From assembly GCF_017377505.1 (NCBI RefSeq), contig NZ_JAFREN010000012.1, forward strand, positions 62,001 to 126,000: a DNA stretch of 64,000 bases, written 5' to 3'. This DNA is from Enterococcus sp. DIV0212c. GTDB taxonomy: Bacteria > Bacillota > Bacilli > Lactobacillales > Enterococcaceae. Positions within the stretch are counted from its first letter, which is position 1, and every line of letters starts with the position of its first letter. The notes below the pieces were generated by a model. It did not search any database, was not told the origin of the DNA, and saw only the letters and a program-made list of their open reading frames with translations. Shown here piece by piece: positions 18,041 to 27,865 of the stretch. Made by a program: the position numbers and the translations under genes.

Positions 18041-18226
18041 CCCCTCCTAATTTAAAAATACAACAGGCTCCTTTTGTCTCAACAGAGTTTCTCTTTTTTC
18101 CGAGAAATGAACCCTTGCAGCTAGAAAGAAAATTTCACCACAATCTATCGTTTTATTTACTTTCTTTGCATCTTTTAACCTTACTCTGTAGTTTATAGAA
18201 AAATAGTCCAAATAGCAAACAGATTT

Positions 18227-19159
18227 CTAGTTTTCTATCGTAAAATCTAGTCTTTTTTGCAGCCAATTACTGATTGCTTTATATACCTCGTTTTTTTCAT
18301 CTTCTAACAAAATTTCATGACGTAACTCTGCAAACAAAACAAGGGATACATCCTTTATTCCAGCCTTGTCTAAATCTTTTGCGACCTTTCGAGGTCCTTT
18401 GCCGAAATCACCGACAGGATCTTGCTCACCACTAATAACTAAGATCGATAAATTTTGATCGATCTTCTCTGCCCAGCCAGTACGATTAGCTCCGTCAACT
18501 AAGCGAAATAGTGTATAGAAGCCATTATTTGTAAACGTGAAACCTGTTAACGGATCATTTTCATAGCGTCTAACATTGTCCTGACTTTTACTCAGCCAAT
18601 TAAATCTACCTGCTTCTGGAAATTGTTTGCTAAAATCACCGAATGCTAATTGATCCAGCCGTTCATTTGTTTTTTCCGGCGCAGTTAAGTTCAACGTATT
18701 CGTTAAAGAGAGCGCTACAGGTAGCAAGGTAGCTTTTTTCCCCGTTCCCATAAAAATGGCTCCACTTATTTCTGGTTTATAGAATTGCAAATAATTACGC
18801 AATGCAAAAGAACCCATACTATGCCCCAACATAAAATGAGGTAGCTTCGGATAATGTTCTGTTATCCATTCCTTGATCTGATGAATATCTTTCAATACAA
18901 AAGATACTGGGTCTCCTTTACCAAAATAGCCATGTTTTGTAGCATCTTTGGCAACAGATTCACCATGGCCCAAATGGTCATGACCAACAACGACATAGCC
19001 TAGACCATTCAAATATTCAGCAAAATCATGATAACGTTCGATATATTCCGCCATTCCATGAATAATCTGAACAACTCCAATAGCTTCTTGTTCAGGTTCC
19101 CAACAGATAAAATGGCTCATTGTTTTTTGATCCGATGACAAAAAAGTATTATGCAGCAT
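18227..19159 (-). CDS. Alpha/beta hydrolase, monoacylglycerol lipase-like (serine aminopeptidase S33 fold), 310 aa
   Basis: QIIHGMAEYIERYHDFAEYLNGLGYVV gives the oxyanion-hole HG motif, GHDHLGHGES the conserved loop and LGHSMGSFALR the nucleophile elbow. A GEQDPVGD acidic residue and a late His (AELRHEIL) complete the triad. The start is taken at ATG 19159, preceded by AGAGG; upstream in-frame codons lack a ribosome site. It is monocistronic and divergent from the P-loop gene at 19280. Lysophospholipase or monoglyceride lipase activity is inferred. Confidence 0.9.
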   Translation of the reverse strand: MLHNTFLSSDQKTMSHFICWEPEQEAIGVVQIIHGMAEYIERYHDFAEYLNGLGYVVVGHDHLGHGESVAKDATKHGYFGKGDPVSFVLKDIHQIKEWITEHYPKLPHFMLGHSMGSFALRNYLQFYKPEISGAIFMGTGKKATLLPVALSLTNTLNLTAPEKTNERLDQLAFGDFSKQFPEAGRFNWLSKSQDNVRRYENDPLTGFTFTNNGFYTLFRLVDGANRTGWAEKIDQNLSILVISGEQDPVGDFGKGPRKVAKDLDKAGIKDVSLVLFAELRHEILLEDEKNEVYKAISNWLQKRLDFTIEN

Positions 19160-19279
19160 ATTCGTACCTCTTCTCAATTGATAGTTTTTATTATAAAGTA
19201 TTCTTAGTAAATGAAATAGTGAAATGAGCGTTTTCTTTTTTATTTTTACAGCCTTAGAACGTACTGAAAGGAGAAACAA

Positions 19280-19819
19280 ATGAAAATCCAACTGATTGGA
19301 GCATCTGGTACTGGAAAAAGTACTTTAGGAAAATATATCGCCAAAAAAGAACAAATAAAATGGATCGATACAGATCACTACCTTTGGAAAGACGATACCT
19401 TTACAGAAAATCAACCAATTGCTCAGCGCTTAAAAATGTATCAAACTGATCGAGAAAAGTTTGAGCAATTTATCGTTTCCGGCTCTGTATTTTCTTGGAA
19501 TCCTAATGGTTTCGCTGATCGAGATTTATTAGTCTTTCTCACTTTAGATGAAACACACCGATTCCAACGATTGATCAAAAGAGAAATAACTCGAGCTGGA
19601 GAAGATTCCCTTTGGCTAGATGAAAACGGTAATCAGACAAATGATTTTTTAGATTGGTGTAAAACGTATTATACAGCGAAAGATCACTCAAAAATCGGAA
19701 CCTTTGCTGAACACAGTTACCAAATCCAACACTCTAATAGTCCTGTTTTAAAGATAAATAGTGATCAACCATTAGAAGATCTCTATCAAATAATCATGCA
19801 GACCCTTAAAAAATACTAA
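19280..19819 (+). CDS. P-loop kinase-like (adenylate kinase-related) protein, 179 aa
   Basis: Walker A GASGTGKST at residues 7-15 and a DTDHYLW segment (30-36) resemble the DNA topology modulator FlaR / AAA_17 kinase-like group. A DRDLLVFLTLDE strand and RLIKRE arginines are consistent with a lid. AAAGGAG lies 6 bases before the ATG. Substrate unknown. Confidence 0.75.
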   Translation: MKIQLIGASGTGKSTLGKYIAKKEQIKWIDTDHYLWKDDTFTENQPIAQRLKMYQTDREKFEQFIVSGSVFSWNPNGFADRDLLVFLTLDETHRFQRLIKREITRAGEDSLWLDENGNQTNDFLDWCKTYYTAKDHSKIGTFAEHSYQIQHSNSPVLKINSDQPLEDLYQIIMQTLKKY

Positions 19820-19870
19820 AAAAAGCCTTTTATAACTTGTTTTTAAACAGCGGTCGTAAAAGGCTTTTTT
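19820..19870. terminator. Bidirectional terminator
   Basis: AAAGCCTTTTA (19822-19832) pairs with TAAAAGGCTTT (19857-19867), with A and T tracts on both sides; it serves the convergent P-loop and Na/Pi cotransporter genes. Confidence 0.85.
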
Positions 19871-21604
19871 TTATTCTTGTGGTTGTAATGTAATAACAGG
19901 ATTTACTGAGTTTTCAACGGTGATTTCTTCTGTTCCATAGCGTTCCCCTAAAACATACTTCGCCATGTGAATCGCCCGATCGCTCATTCGTTCTAAATTA
20001 GAGGCGGTATCAATAAACAACACACCATCGGCAGCACGACCTTTGCCGCTATTCATGATCGAAATATATTTTTTACGAAGCAATTTGACCATTTGATCAA
20101 TTTGTTCTTCCCGATTCAACATATGTTCCGCCATTTTTTTATCATCATTTTCAAAAACGATCAAGGAATCCCGAATATTCTTCAACACTTTTTCAAATAG
20201 ATCTACGACATCTTCGTCATATAATATCAACGTGTCTCTATCAGAAACTTTGCCGGCTTTTTTCTCTTTGGCTTTTTGTTTTTTTTCAAGATGAATTGCT
20301 TCGTTCAGATTTTGAATAATGTTGCGGCAATGATCACCGATTCGCTCTAAGTCTTTTGTAAATTCCAACATCATCGTTTGTTCATGACTTTCTGAAATTG
20401 TTAACTCTGTAGCTGAAAGCTGGACTAAATACTCTGTCAAACGATTATCCATATCATTGATTGCCGTTTCATACTGATGAGCGTTTTCCTTATCAATAGT
20501 ATCTTGCTTTTCATAATAGGCTTTCGTTGCTTCAAAAGCTCCTAAGACATATTCACCCATTTGCAACAATTCGATCTTCGCCTGATTCAATGCTAATGTT
20601 GCTGAATTTTGAATGATCGATTCATTGAGATTGGATGGTTTAAAATCAATACTTTTGTCTTTTCCTGGAATGATTTTTCGTACAAGCAACTCGATTTTAT
20701 CAATAAACCAAAATTGAATCAGCAAGTTTGATACATTAAACAACCCATGCGCAACCGCAATCTGCATTGCTGGTTTTAAATGTAACACATCAGAAATACG
20801 CACCACGACCGCTGTAAATGGTGTTAGAAGCGTTGTAAAGATAATCGCACCTACTAGATTGAAAATCACGTGAGACGCTGCAGTCCGCTTAGCAGCAACG
20901 CTGACGCCTAAAGCTGCAATAACTGCTGTGATCGTCGTACCAATATTATCTCCAAACAAAATCGGCAATACTGATTCGATCGCTAAGCTTCCTTGACTAT
21001 ACAATTGTTGTAAAATACCGATCGTTGCGCTGGAACTTTGTAAAACCATCGTAAGTAATGTCCCGATTCCAACCCCTAAAACAGGATGATGAGATACATC
21101 AACCATCAAATCAGCGAATTGAGGTAAATCACTTAAAGGCGCCATACCATCACCCATTAATTTTAACCCGTAAAATAAACAACCGAAGCCAAATAAAATC
21201 TGTCCGACATTATTCACTCTTTCTCTTTTTGAAAAGAAAAGTAAAATCGAACCGATACCCATGATCGGTAATGAATACGAACTTAAATTAAATCCGATGA
21301 TAAAAGCTGTCACAGTAGTTCCTACATTGGCTCCCATAATAACACCGATTGCTTGGCGTAAAGACATAAACCCAACACTGACCAGTCCTACAGTCAGCAC
21401 AGTCGTACCTGAACTACTTTGAATAATGGCCGTAACGATCAATCCAGCTAAAACTGACCGTAGTGGTGTAGAAGTAAACGTATTTAAAATTTCCCGTAAT
21501 GAATCTCCAGCAGATTTCTGCAGACCATCTCCCATATACTTCATACCAAATAGGAAAATCCCTAATCCTCCGAGAAAAGGAAATAACATTTCTTGATAGG
21601 ACAC
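19871..21604 (-). CDS. Na/Pi cotransporter family protein with PhoU-like domain, 577 aa
   Basis: Eight to nine membrane helices in two inverted repeats, each with the QSSS motif (IIQSSSGTT near residue 60; VLQSSSATIG near 190), as in NptA/YjbB. Residues about 340-560 are a cytosolic PhoU-like helical bundle (ELTISESHEQTMMLEFTKDLERIGDHCRNI). It probably moves phosphate with Na+. Monocistronic. Its upstream region (21605-21830) is AT-rich with no clear feature beyond a weak TTGAAC/TATGTA promoter-like pair. Confidence 0.93.
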   Translation of the reverse strand: MSYQEMLFPFLGGLGIFLFGMKYMGDGLQKSAGDSLREILNTFTSTPLRSVLAGLIVTAIIQSSSGTTVLTVGLVSVGFMSLRQAIGVIMGANVGTTVTAFIIGFNLSSYSLPIMGIGSILLFFSKRERVNNVGQILFGFGCLFYGLKLMGDGMAPLSDLPQFADLMVDVSHHPVLGVGIGTLLTMVLQSSSATIGILQQLYSQGSLAIESVLPILFGDNIGTTITAVIAALGVSVAAKRTAASHVIFNLVGAIIFTTLLTPFTAVVVRISDVLHLKPAMQIAVAHGLFNVSNLLIQFWFIDKIELLVRKIIPGKDKSIDFKPSNLNESIIQNSATLALNQAKIELLQMGEYVLGAFEATKAYYEKQDTIDKENAHQYETAINDMDNRLTEYLVQLSATELTISESHEQTMMLEFTKDLERIGDHCRNIIQNLNEAIHLEKKQKAKEKKAGKVSDRDTLILYDEDVVDLFEKVLKNIRDSLIVFENDDKKMAEHMLNREEQIDQMVKLLRKKYISIMNSGKGRAADGVLFIDTASNLERMSDRAIHMAKYVLGERYGTEEITVENSVNPVITLQPQE

Positions 21605-21850
21605 ACTTTTTCCTCCTTTATTTGAAAAGCTAGATAGTACATATTATTTCCAATGAACTTGTTCAACTCAGACTAAAAATAGGAAAATCTAACTGAGAGT
21701 CTTTCCAAAAAATTTAGCTGACAATATTAAAAAATATAAAAACAACTTCTTTTTAAGAGTACAAAAAAACAAGCCTCTTGTAAATAAAATATTTAATTAT
21801 TTCACAATAAAGTTGTTATGACGTTAATCTTTAACCAACGAAAAAGAAAA

Positions 21851-22020
21851 GTGAGTGAAACATAACTCTTTGAGTCATATCCCACTCACTTGGAATCCAG
21901 ATAAACGGTGGGAGCAGAAGCAATCCCTTCGGAAATAAGCTGAAATTCACAAAAATTTGAAGAGCAATTTTCGTGAATTCCTTCTTATTTCTCGGGATTA
22001 AACACTTCTGTCCCATCCTC
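21851..22020. repeat. EFAR-like modular hairpin repeat, copy B (long form, about 170 bp)
   Basis: Starts with the GTGAGTGAAA...TCCCACTCAC hairpin, then GGAATCC and GGGAGCAGAAGCAATCCC, followed by a nested palindrome insert (GAAATAAG, AATTCAC / GTGAATT, CTTATTTC) and the end module CTTCTGTCCCATCCTC. It begins 16 bases after the glpF stop on the minus strand and probably terminates the glp operon. Confidence 0.85.
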
Positions 22021-22035
22021 CACTCTCATATATAA

Positions 22036-22755
22036 TTAAACCATCAGCATGTAAACACCTGACGCTATTGCCGCTCCGATCACAGGTCCTACGATAGGAA
22101 CCCAAGAATAACTCCAGTCTGAATCACCTTTCGTTGAAATCGGCAATAATTGATGCGCTAAACGAGGACCAAAATCACGAGCAGGATTGATTGCATATCC
22201 TGTAGGTCCGCCTAAAGACAAACCAATTGATAAAATCAATGCTCCCACAACTAGAGGATTTAATCCATCAGTAAAACTGTGTTGTGAAAATGAAAGTAAG
22301 CCTAATACTAAAACGAAAGTACCAATCACTTCAGTCACCATATTCGCAGGATAATTGCGAATTGCAGGACCAGTAGCAAACGTCCCTAAAATTGCGCCTT
22401 GGTCTTCTGTTACTTGCCAGTGAGGCAAATACGCTAGCCAAACTAAAACCGCTCCCACAACTGCTCCTAGCACTTGAGCGATAATAAAAGGTACAACCAT
22501 ACTCCATTCAAAACTTCCGGTCATCGCCATGGCAATCGTCACCGCTGGATTCAAGTGAGCAGGTCCCATATATCCTGCAACATAAACTGCAATCGTTACA
22601 GCCATCGCCCAACCAAAAGCAATCACGATCCAACCAGATGCCGCAGACTTACTTTTCTTTAAATTAACTCCTGCGCAGACGCCATCTCCTAAAAGAATCA
22701 AAATCATTGTGCCTAAAAACTCACTGAAAATCTGTGTCATATTTGAAGTATCCAT
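22036..22755 (-). CDS. glpF: Glycerol uptake facilitator (aquaglyceroporin), 239 aa
   Basis: MIP family with six membrane helices and both NPA boxes: HLNPAVTIAMA (about residue 68) and YAINPARDFGPR (about 190). The Asp after the second NPAR is typical of glycerol-conducting members. The ATG at 22755 follows the glpO stop by one base, so the genes are coupled. Last gene of glpK-glpO-glpF. Confidence 0.96.
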   Translation of the reverse strand: MDTSNMTQIFSEFLGTMILILLGDGVCAGVNLKKSKSAASGWIVIAFGWAMAVTIAVYVAGYMGPAHLNPAVTIAMAMTGSFEWSMVVPFIIAQVLGAVVGAVLVWLAYLPHWQVTEDQGAILGTFATGPAIRNYPANMVTEVIGTFVLVLGLLSFSQHSFTDGLNPLVVGALILSIGLSLGGPTGYAINPARDFGPRLAHQLLPISTKGDSDWSYSWVPIVGPVIGAAIASGVYMLMV

Positions 22756-22756
22756 T

Positions 22757-24592
22757 TTACTTCGTCCCTTCTTTTAACGTACTCAAATCAGATTCTGCTA
22801 TTAATCGGTTTAACTCATTTGTATAATATTCTTCTTGTTCTTTAGACCAACTATAATATCGACTCATTTCAGAAACCACACCTTGCTTGACTTCATCCAA
22901 CGTATCTCTCATGAAAAGTAAATGATTAGTTCTACGAACGAGATAATCTGCTGGTGTAAGTACCATTTCATTTTCTAAGGCATAATGTAGCGCCAAAGTT
23001 TCAGCTAAACTTAAATTTGTTACTGCTTCAGTTGTAGCAATTTTTTCAAAAAGTTCAATCACGTTTGATCCATATAAATGAGTAAGATATTCTGCTTCTT
23101 CTTGCGACAACCCTTTTTCAATACCAATTCTAGCAAGTTTATTCAGTTCATTTTCCACATTTGCCACATCGATATCGCCCCCTGAAACGGGGTATGTTTT
23201 TGAATCGATCAATTGGAAGTCACAATTAAATTCTTCTTTCAAAATACGTTGAATTTCTTTCAAAGCGCCTTCCGCCATTTTACGATAATCTGTGATTTTA
23301 CCACCAGATAAGGTCAATAAACCATCCTCTGAGCGCTCTAACAAACTACCACGTGAAACTGCTGAAGGATTTTCTTTACTTTCAGCTAGCGAATCTTCTA
23401 AGTGATTTAGGACATTTTCTACATCAAAACGTGTTGCTTCTTGATTTTTGTATTTATCAACAATATCGATCACTTGATCGAAACTTTCATCAGAGACTTT
23501 GCCATTATTACCACCGTTATAATCCGATCCACCATTTTCTGAAATCAACGGTCTAAGACCTGCCCAGCTTGCTTCGATGTCATCGATTGTTATGTGAGCT
23601 TTAGGATAATGACTATTCACGATTTCCAATAAGTAGTCGACATCTTCTTGTGTAACAGTAGGATGTTCATAGTCACCTTTATAATCCGTATCTGTCGTTC
23701 CAAAATACGTTTTTTTCTCTCTCGGAACTACGAATACCATTCGTCCATCATGTTTGCCTGTATCAAAATAAGTAGGTTGAGGTACATGTAATTTACTGCT
23801 ATCCACAACAAGATGAACCCCTTTTGTCGGACGCATTTGCGGCACTAAATTTTCTTTTGTATCTAAACCGCGAACTTTATCTGACCAAGGTCCAGTCGTG
23901 TTGATGACGATTTTTGCTTTGATTTCAAACTGTTCACCTGTCAGCAGATCTTCTGCTTTTACACCAATGATTTTACCCTCTTCATTTTGAATAAAGCCAA
24001 CCGCTTTGACCTTGCTGACCATCAGACCACCGTCAGATGCGGCACGTTTGATATTTTCAATCACGAGACGAGCATCATTGTTTCTAAAATCTAGATAAAC
24101 GCCACCACCTTGTAATCCTTCACTTTTTAGTTGAGGTTCTCTTTCCAATACTTCTTCTTTTGTTAGTGTATAATTTTCATATTTTGTACCAATCACATTC
24201 GCCAAACGGTCGTAAAGATCCATCGCTACTTTAACTGAAAACATATTAAATGTGGCTTTTGGTTCGTCATAAATCGGTAAAAGCATGGGATCTGGTTTGG
24301 GAATGTGAGGAGCAATTGCCTGAACAACTGCCCGCTCTTGAACTGTATCTGCCACAACTTCTACATCAAAATTTTTCAAATAACGAATTCCGCCATGAAC
24401 TAATTTAGTTGAACGAGATGACGTACCTTCTGCAAAATCCTGCATTTCGATCAGACCTGTTTTCATACCAGAAGCACTAGATTGTAAGGCAACACCAGCA
24501 CCTGTGATCCCGCCACCAATAATCAGCAAATCTAATTCTTCAGATTTCATTTTTTCAATTGATGCTTGCCTGTTTTTGATTGAAAATGTCAT
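22757..24592 (-). CDS. glpO: Alpha-glycerophosphate oxidase, 611 aa
   Basis: FAD-dependent oxidation of glycerol-3-phosphate to DHAP with O2 as acceptor, releasing H2O2. FAD motif LLIIGGGITGAGVALQ near the N-terminus, GTSSRSTKLVHGGIRYLK and the C-terminal FMRDTLDEV are close to enterococcal/streptococcal GlpO. The region around residues 350-410 with DYNGGNNGKVSDESFD is an insert characteristic of GlpO over GlpD. I start at ATG 24592 (MTFSIKNRQ, as in homologues I remember); GTG 24601 is also possible and is nearer AAGGAAG. Middle gene of glpK-glpO-glpF. Confidence 0.95.
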   Translation of the reverse strand: MTFSIKNRQASIEKMKSEELDLLIIGGGITGAGVALQSSASGMKTGLIEMQDFAEGTSSRSTKLVHGGIRYLKNFDVEVVADTVQERAVVQAIAPHIPKPDPMLLPIYDEPKATFNMFSVKVAMDLYDRLANVIGTKYENYTLTKEEVLEREPQLKSEGLQGGGVYLDFRNNDARLVIENIKRAASDGGLMVSKVKAVGFIQNEEGKIIGVKAEDLLTGEQFEIKAKIVINTTGPWSDKVRGLDTKENLVPQMRPTKGVHLVVDSSKLHVPQPTYFDTGKHDGRMVFVVPREKKTYFGTTDTDYKGDYEHPTVTQEDVDYLLEIVNSHYPKAHITIDDIEASWAGLRPLISENGGSDYNGGNNGKVSDESFDQVIDIVDKYKNQEATRFDVENVLNHLEDSLAESKENPSAVSRGSLLERSEDGLLTLSGGKITDYRKMAEGALKEIQRILKEEFNCDFQLIDSKTYPVSGGDIDVANVENELNKLARIGIEKGLSQEEAEYLTHLYGSNVIELFEKIATTEAVTNLSLAETLALHYALENEMVLTPADYLVRRTNHLLFMRDTLDEVKQGVVSEMSRYYSWSKEQEEYYTNELNRLIAESDLSTLKEGTK

Positions 24593-24609
24593 ACCACTCA
24601 CTTCTTCCT

Positions 24610-26130
<1,521 letters not shown>

Positions 26131-26175
26131 CTAATTTTAAAAGCGTAGTTGGCCTTCTTCCATTTTTATCTTGTT

Positions 26176-26197
26176 CTTGAGAGGTTAACCTATCAAG
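26176..26197. promoter_or_regulatory. 22-bp near-perfect palindrome upstream of glpK
   Basis: CTTGA-G-AGGTTAACCT-A-TCAAG is symmetric apart from one base pair. It lies about 60 bases before the glpK start, downstream of any likely promoter, so it could be a repressor operator or a 5' leader hairpin. Confidence 0.5.
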
Positions 26198-26210
26198 TTA
26201 GCCACTTTTT

Positions 26211-26224
26211 TGAAAACGCTTTAT
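26211..26224. promoter_or_regulatory. Candidate CcpA cre site upstream of glpK
   Basis: TGAAAACGCTTTAT matches 12 of 14 positions of the cre consensus TGWAANCGNTNWCA and lies about 95 bases before glpK, as expected for catabolite repression of glycerol use. Confidence 0.5.
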
Positions 26225-26341
26225 ATTTTATGTATTTATAATAATCGGAAATGGTTTCATAAAAACGTCATCTTTTTTTTTATTTCAAAAATAAATGAAA
26301 GTTTTTCAAGATACGCTTGCTAGATAAGTAAAAATGATATT

Positions 26342-26380
26342 GTGACTGAGACATAACTCTACGTGCCATATCCCAGCCAC
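26342..26380. repeat. EFAR-like repeat, copy D (first hairpin only)
   Basis: GTGACTGAGACATAACTC... to TATCCCAGCCAC resembles the first module of copy A with several substitutions in the outer stem; the second module is absent. It lies 13 bases after the stop of the Mga-type gene. Confidence 0.6.
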
Positions 26381-26392
26381 ATTTAACATAAC

Positions 26393-27865
26393 TCATCTTT
26401 TACCATGTAGTTCGCGAATTTTCATTCTGATTTGATTGATATCATAAGTCGATCCTAATTCGGATAACACATAAACCTCTTTTGCAGATCGATAATTATT
26501 TGGCTTCATGACATTTGTGATCATTAAGTCATATGTCCGTTTGGAATCATAAGGCTCAATCGTTAAACCATTCAAATTTTTCAAGCTCAAAACTAATACC
26601 TGCGTCATTACTTCCTTATACAGATGATCCATCTTCAAATCAATTCCGATACGTGTTTCTCCGACAATCTCAAAATCAATGATTGCCAGCACACTTAAAT
26701 ACTTCACCAATGACCATTCATGTAAGCTATTACCTTGTTCATACTTCGTATCAAAGCATTCTAAGCTTTTATCTAAAAGAACATGTGAGAAATCTGCTAA
26801 TTGATGACTAGAAAGATGCTGTTCTTTTTGCCATATATTTTCCCGATCAAACAACTCCAACTCTCCTTTAAAAAAATACAGCCGGCTATGAATCTGAGAA
26901 AAATAATAAAAAATCTTTTTCTCTAATTCCGGGAAAAATTTTTGCGGACGATAATACAAGATGACATGTTCCAACACAAATGTATCCGCCAAAGAAGTTG
27001 GGGTACGCCGCCCTCGAATCAAACTATACGCAGCAAAATCCGACTGGGCTAAAACCGACATACTCGTTAAAAAAATAAAATGCAGTAAACTTTCTTCTTC
27101 ATCGATTTCAAGAGGATAACGACTAAAAAAACGGATCACAAATGCGCGCAATGTTTTGAAAAAAGGATCTTGTTCGTAGCTTTTACTTTTGCTATATAAT
27201 TCTTTAAATACTTTTGACTGAACCAAGATTCTTTTTTTACTGATTGTCAGCCACAAGCTAATTTTCAATTTGCTATATTCTTCAAATGAAAGAGACAACG
27301 CCTTTTCCAAAGCTTCGATGATTCTAGAATTTTGAACAGTCAGTGTTTTTTCTCGATGAACCTCATAAGGGGTTAAAAACCAATAAATTTGAAAATAAAA
27401 ATAACGAATCTGCAGTTCTTCCCCTTTTAATTGTCCATTACGGATTCTAAGCTCAAACTCTTGCAGCAACTGATTTAATTCTTTGATTTTTCTGAATAAC
27501 GAAGACTCACTGATCATAAATTTGGTCGTTAATTGAGCAATCGTAAATTCTTGATAATGAAATAAATGATCAATCAGCTGAAACTTGATCGAAGCCCGAA
27601 CATAATCATCTAAAACCTTACTGACAGAAAACTGATCTGACATGTGGAGCGCCACCCATTGTCCATCATAAAATAACGAACAATCTTTTTCATAGGGTTT
27701 CAAATAATAGCCTAGCTCTTTTAAATCACTTTCAAAAGAAGCCTTTGAGACACCTAAATAATCCAATAGCTCTGTATCAGCTATACGCCCGCCAGCTAAA
27801 ATTACTTTTCTCAAAATACCAATTTCTCTTGCTTCTTTTTTATCAAGTAATTCTTCAATCTTCAT
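26393..27865 (-). CDS. Mga-type helix-turn-helix regulator, 490 aa
   Basis: The N-terminal HTH (LRKVILAGGRIADTELLDYLGVSKASFESDLKELG) and a second HTH near residue 115 (FTIAQLTTKFMISESSLFRKIKELNQLL) match the Mga HTH pair, followed by a long helical region. I start at ATG 27865, with GGAG 8 bases upstream; this start overlaps the stop of the flavoprotein gene by 11 bases, so translation is coupled. Its regulon is unknown; the coupling suggests control of the flavoprotein or of the adjacent glycerol genes. Confidence 0.8.
   Translation of the reverse strand: MKIEELLDKKEAREIGILRKVILAGGRIADTELLDYLGVSKASFESDLKELGYYLKPYEKDCSLFYDGQWVALHMSDQFSVSKVLDDYVRASIKFQLIDHLFHYQEFTIAQLTTKFMISESSLFRKIKELNQLLQEFELRIRNGQLKGEELQIRYFYFQIYWFLTPYEVHREKTLTVQNSRIIEALEKALSLSFEEYSKLKISLWLTISKKRILVQSKVFKELYSKSKSYEQDPFFKTLRAFVIRFFSRYPLEIDEEESLLHFIFLTSMSVLAQSDFAAYSLIRGRRTPTSLADTFVLEHVILYYRPQKFFPELEKKIFYYFSQIHSRLYFFKGELELFDRENIWQKEQHLSSHQLADFSHVLLDKSLECFDTKYEQGNSLHEWSLVKYLSVLAIIDFEIVGETRIGIDLKMDHLYKEVMTQVLVLSLKNLNGLTIEPYDSKRTYDLMITNVMKPNNYRSAKEVYVLSELGSTYDINQIRMKIRELHGKR

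Noticed and set aside
18041-18226. 6S RNA or folate riboswitch upstream of the 5-formyl-THF cyclo-ligase gene
   Set aside because: The gene neighbourhood suggests it in other bacteria, but no 6S-like bubble structure or THF riboswitch core can be seen here.
21831-22016. Short frames within the long intergenic repeat
   Set aside because: They coincide with the modular hairpin repeat and recur in other copies; they do not look coding.
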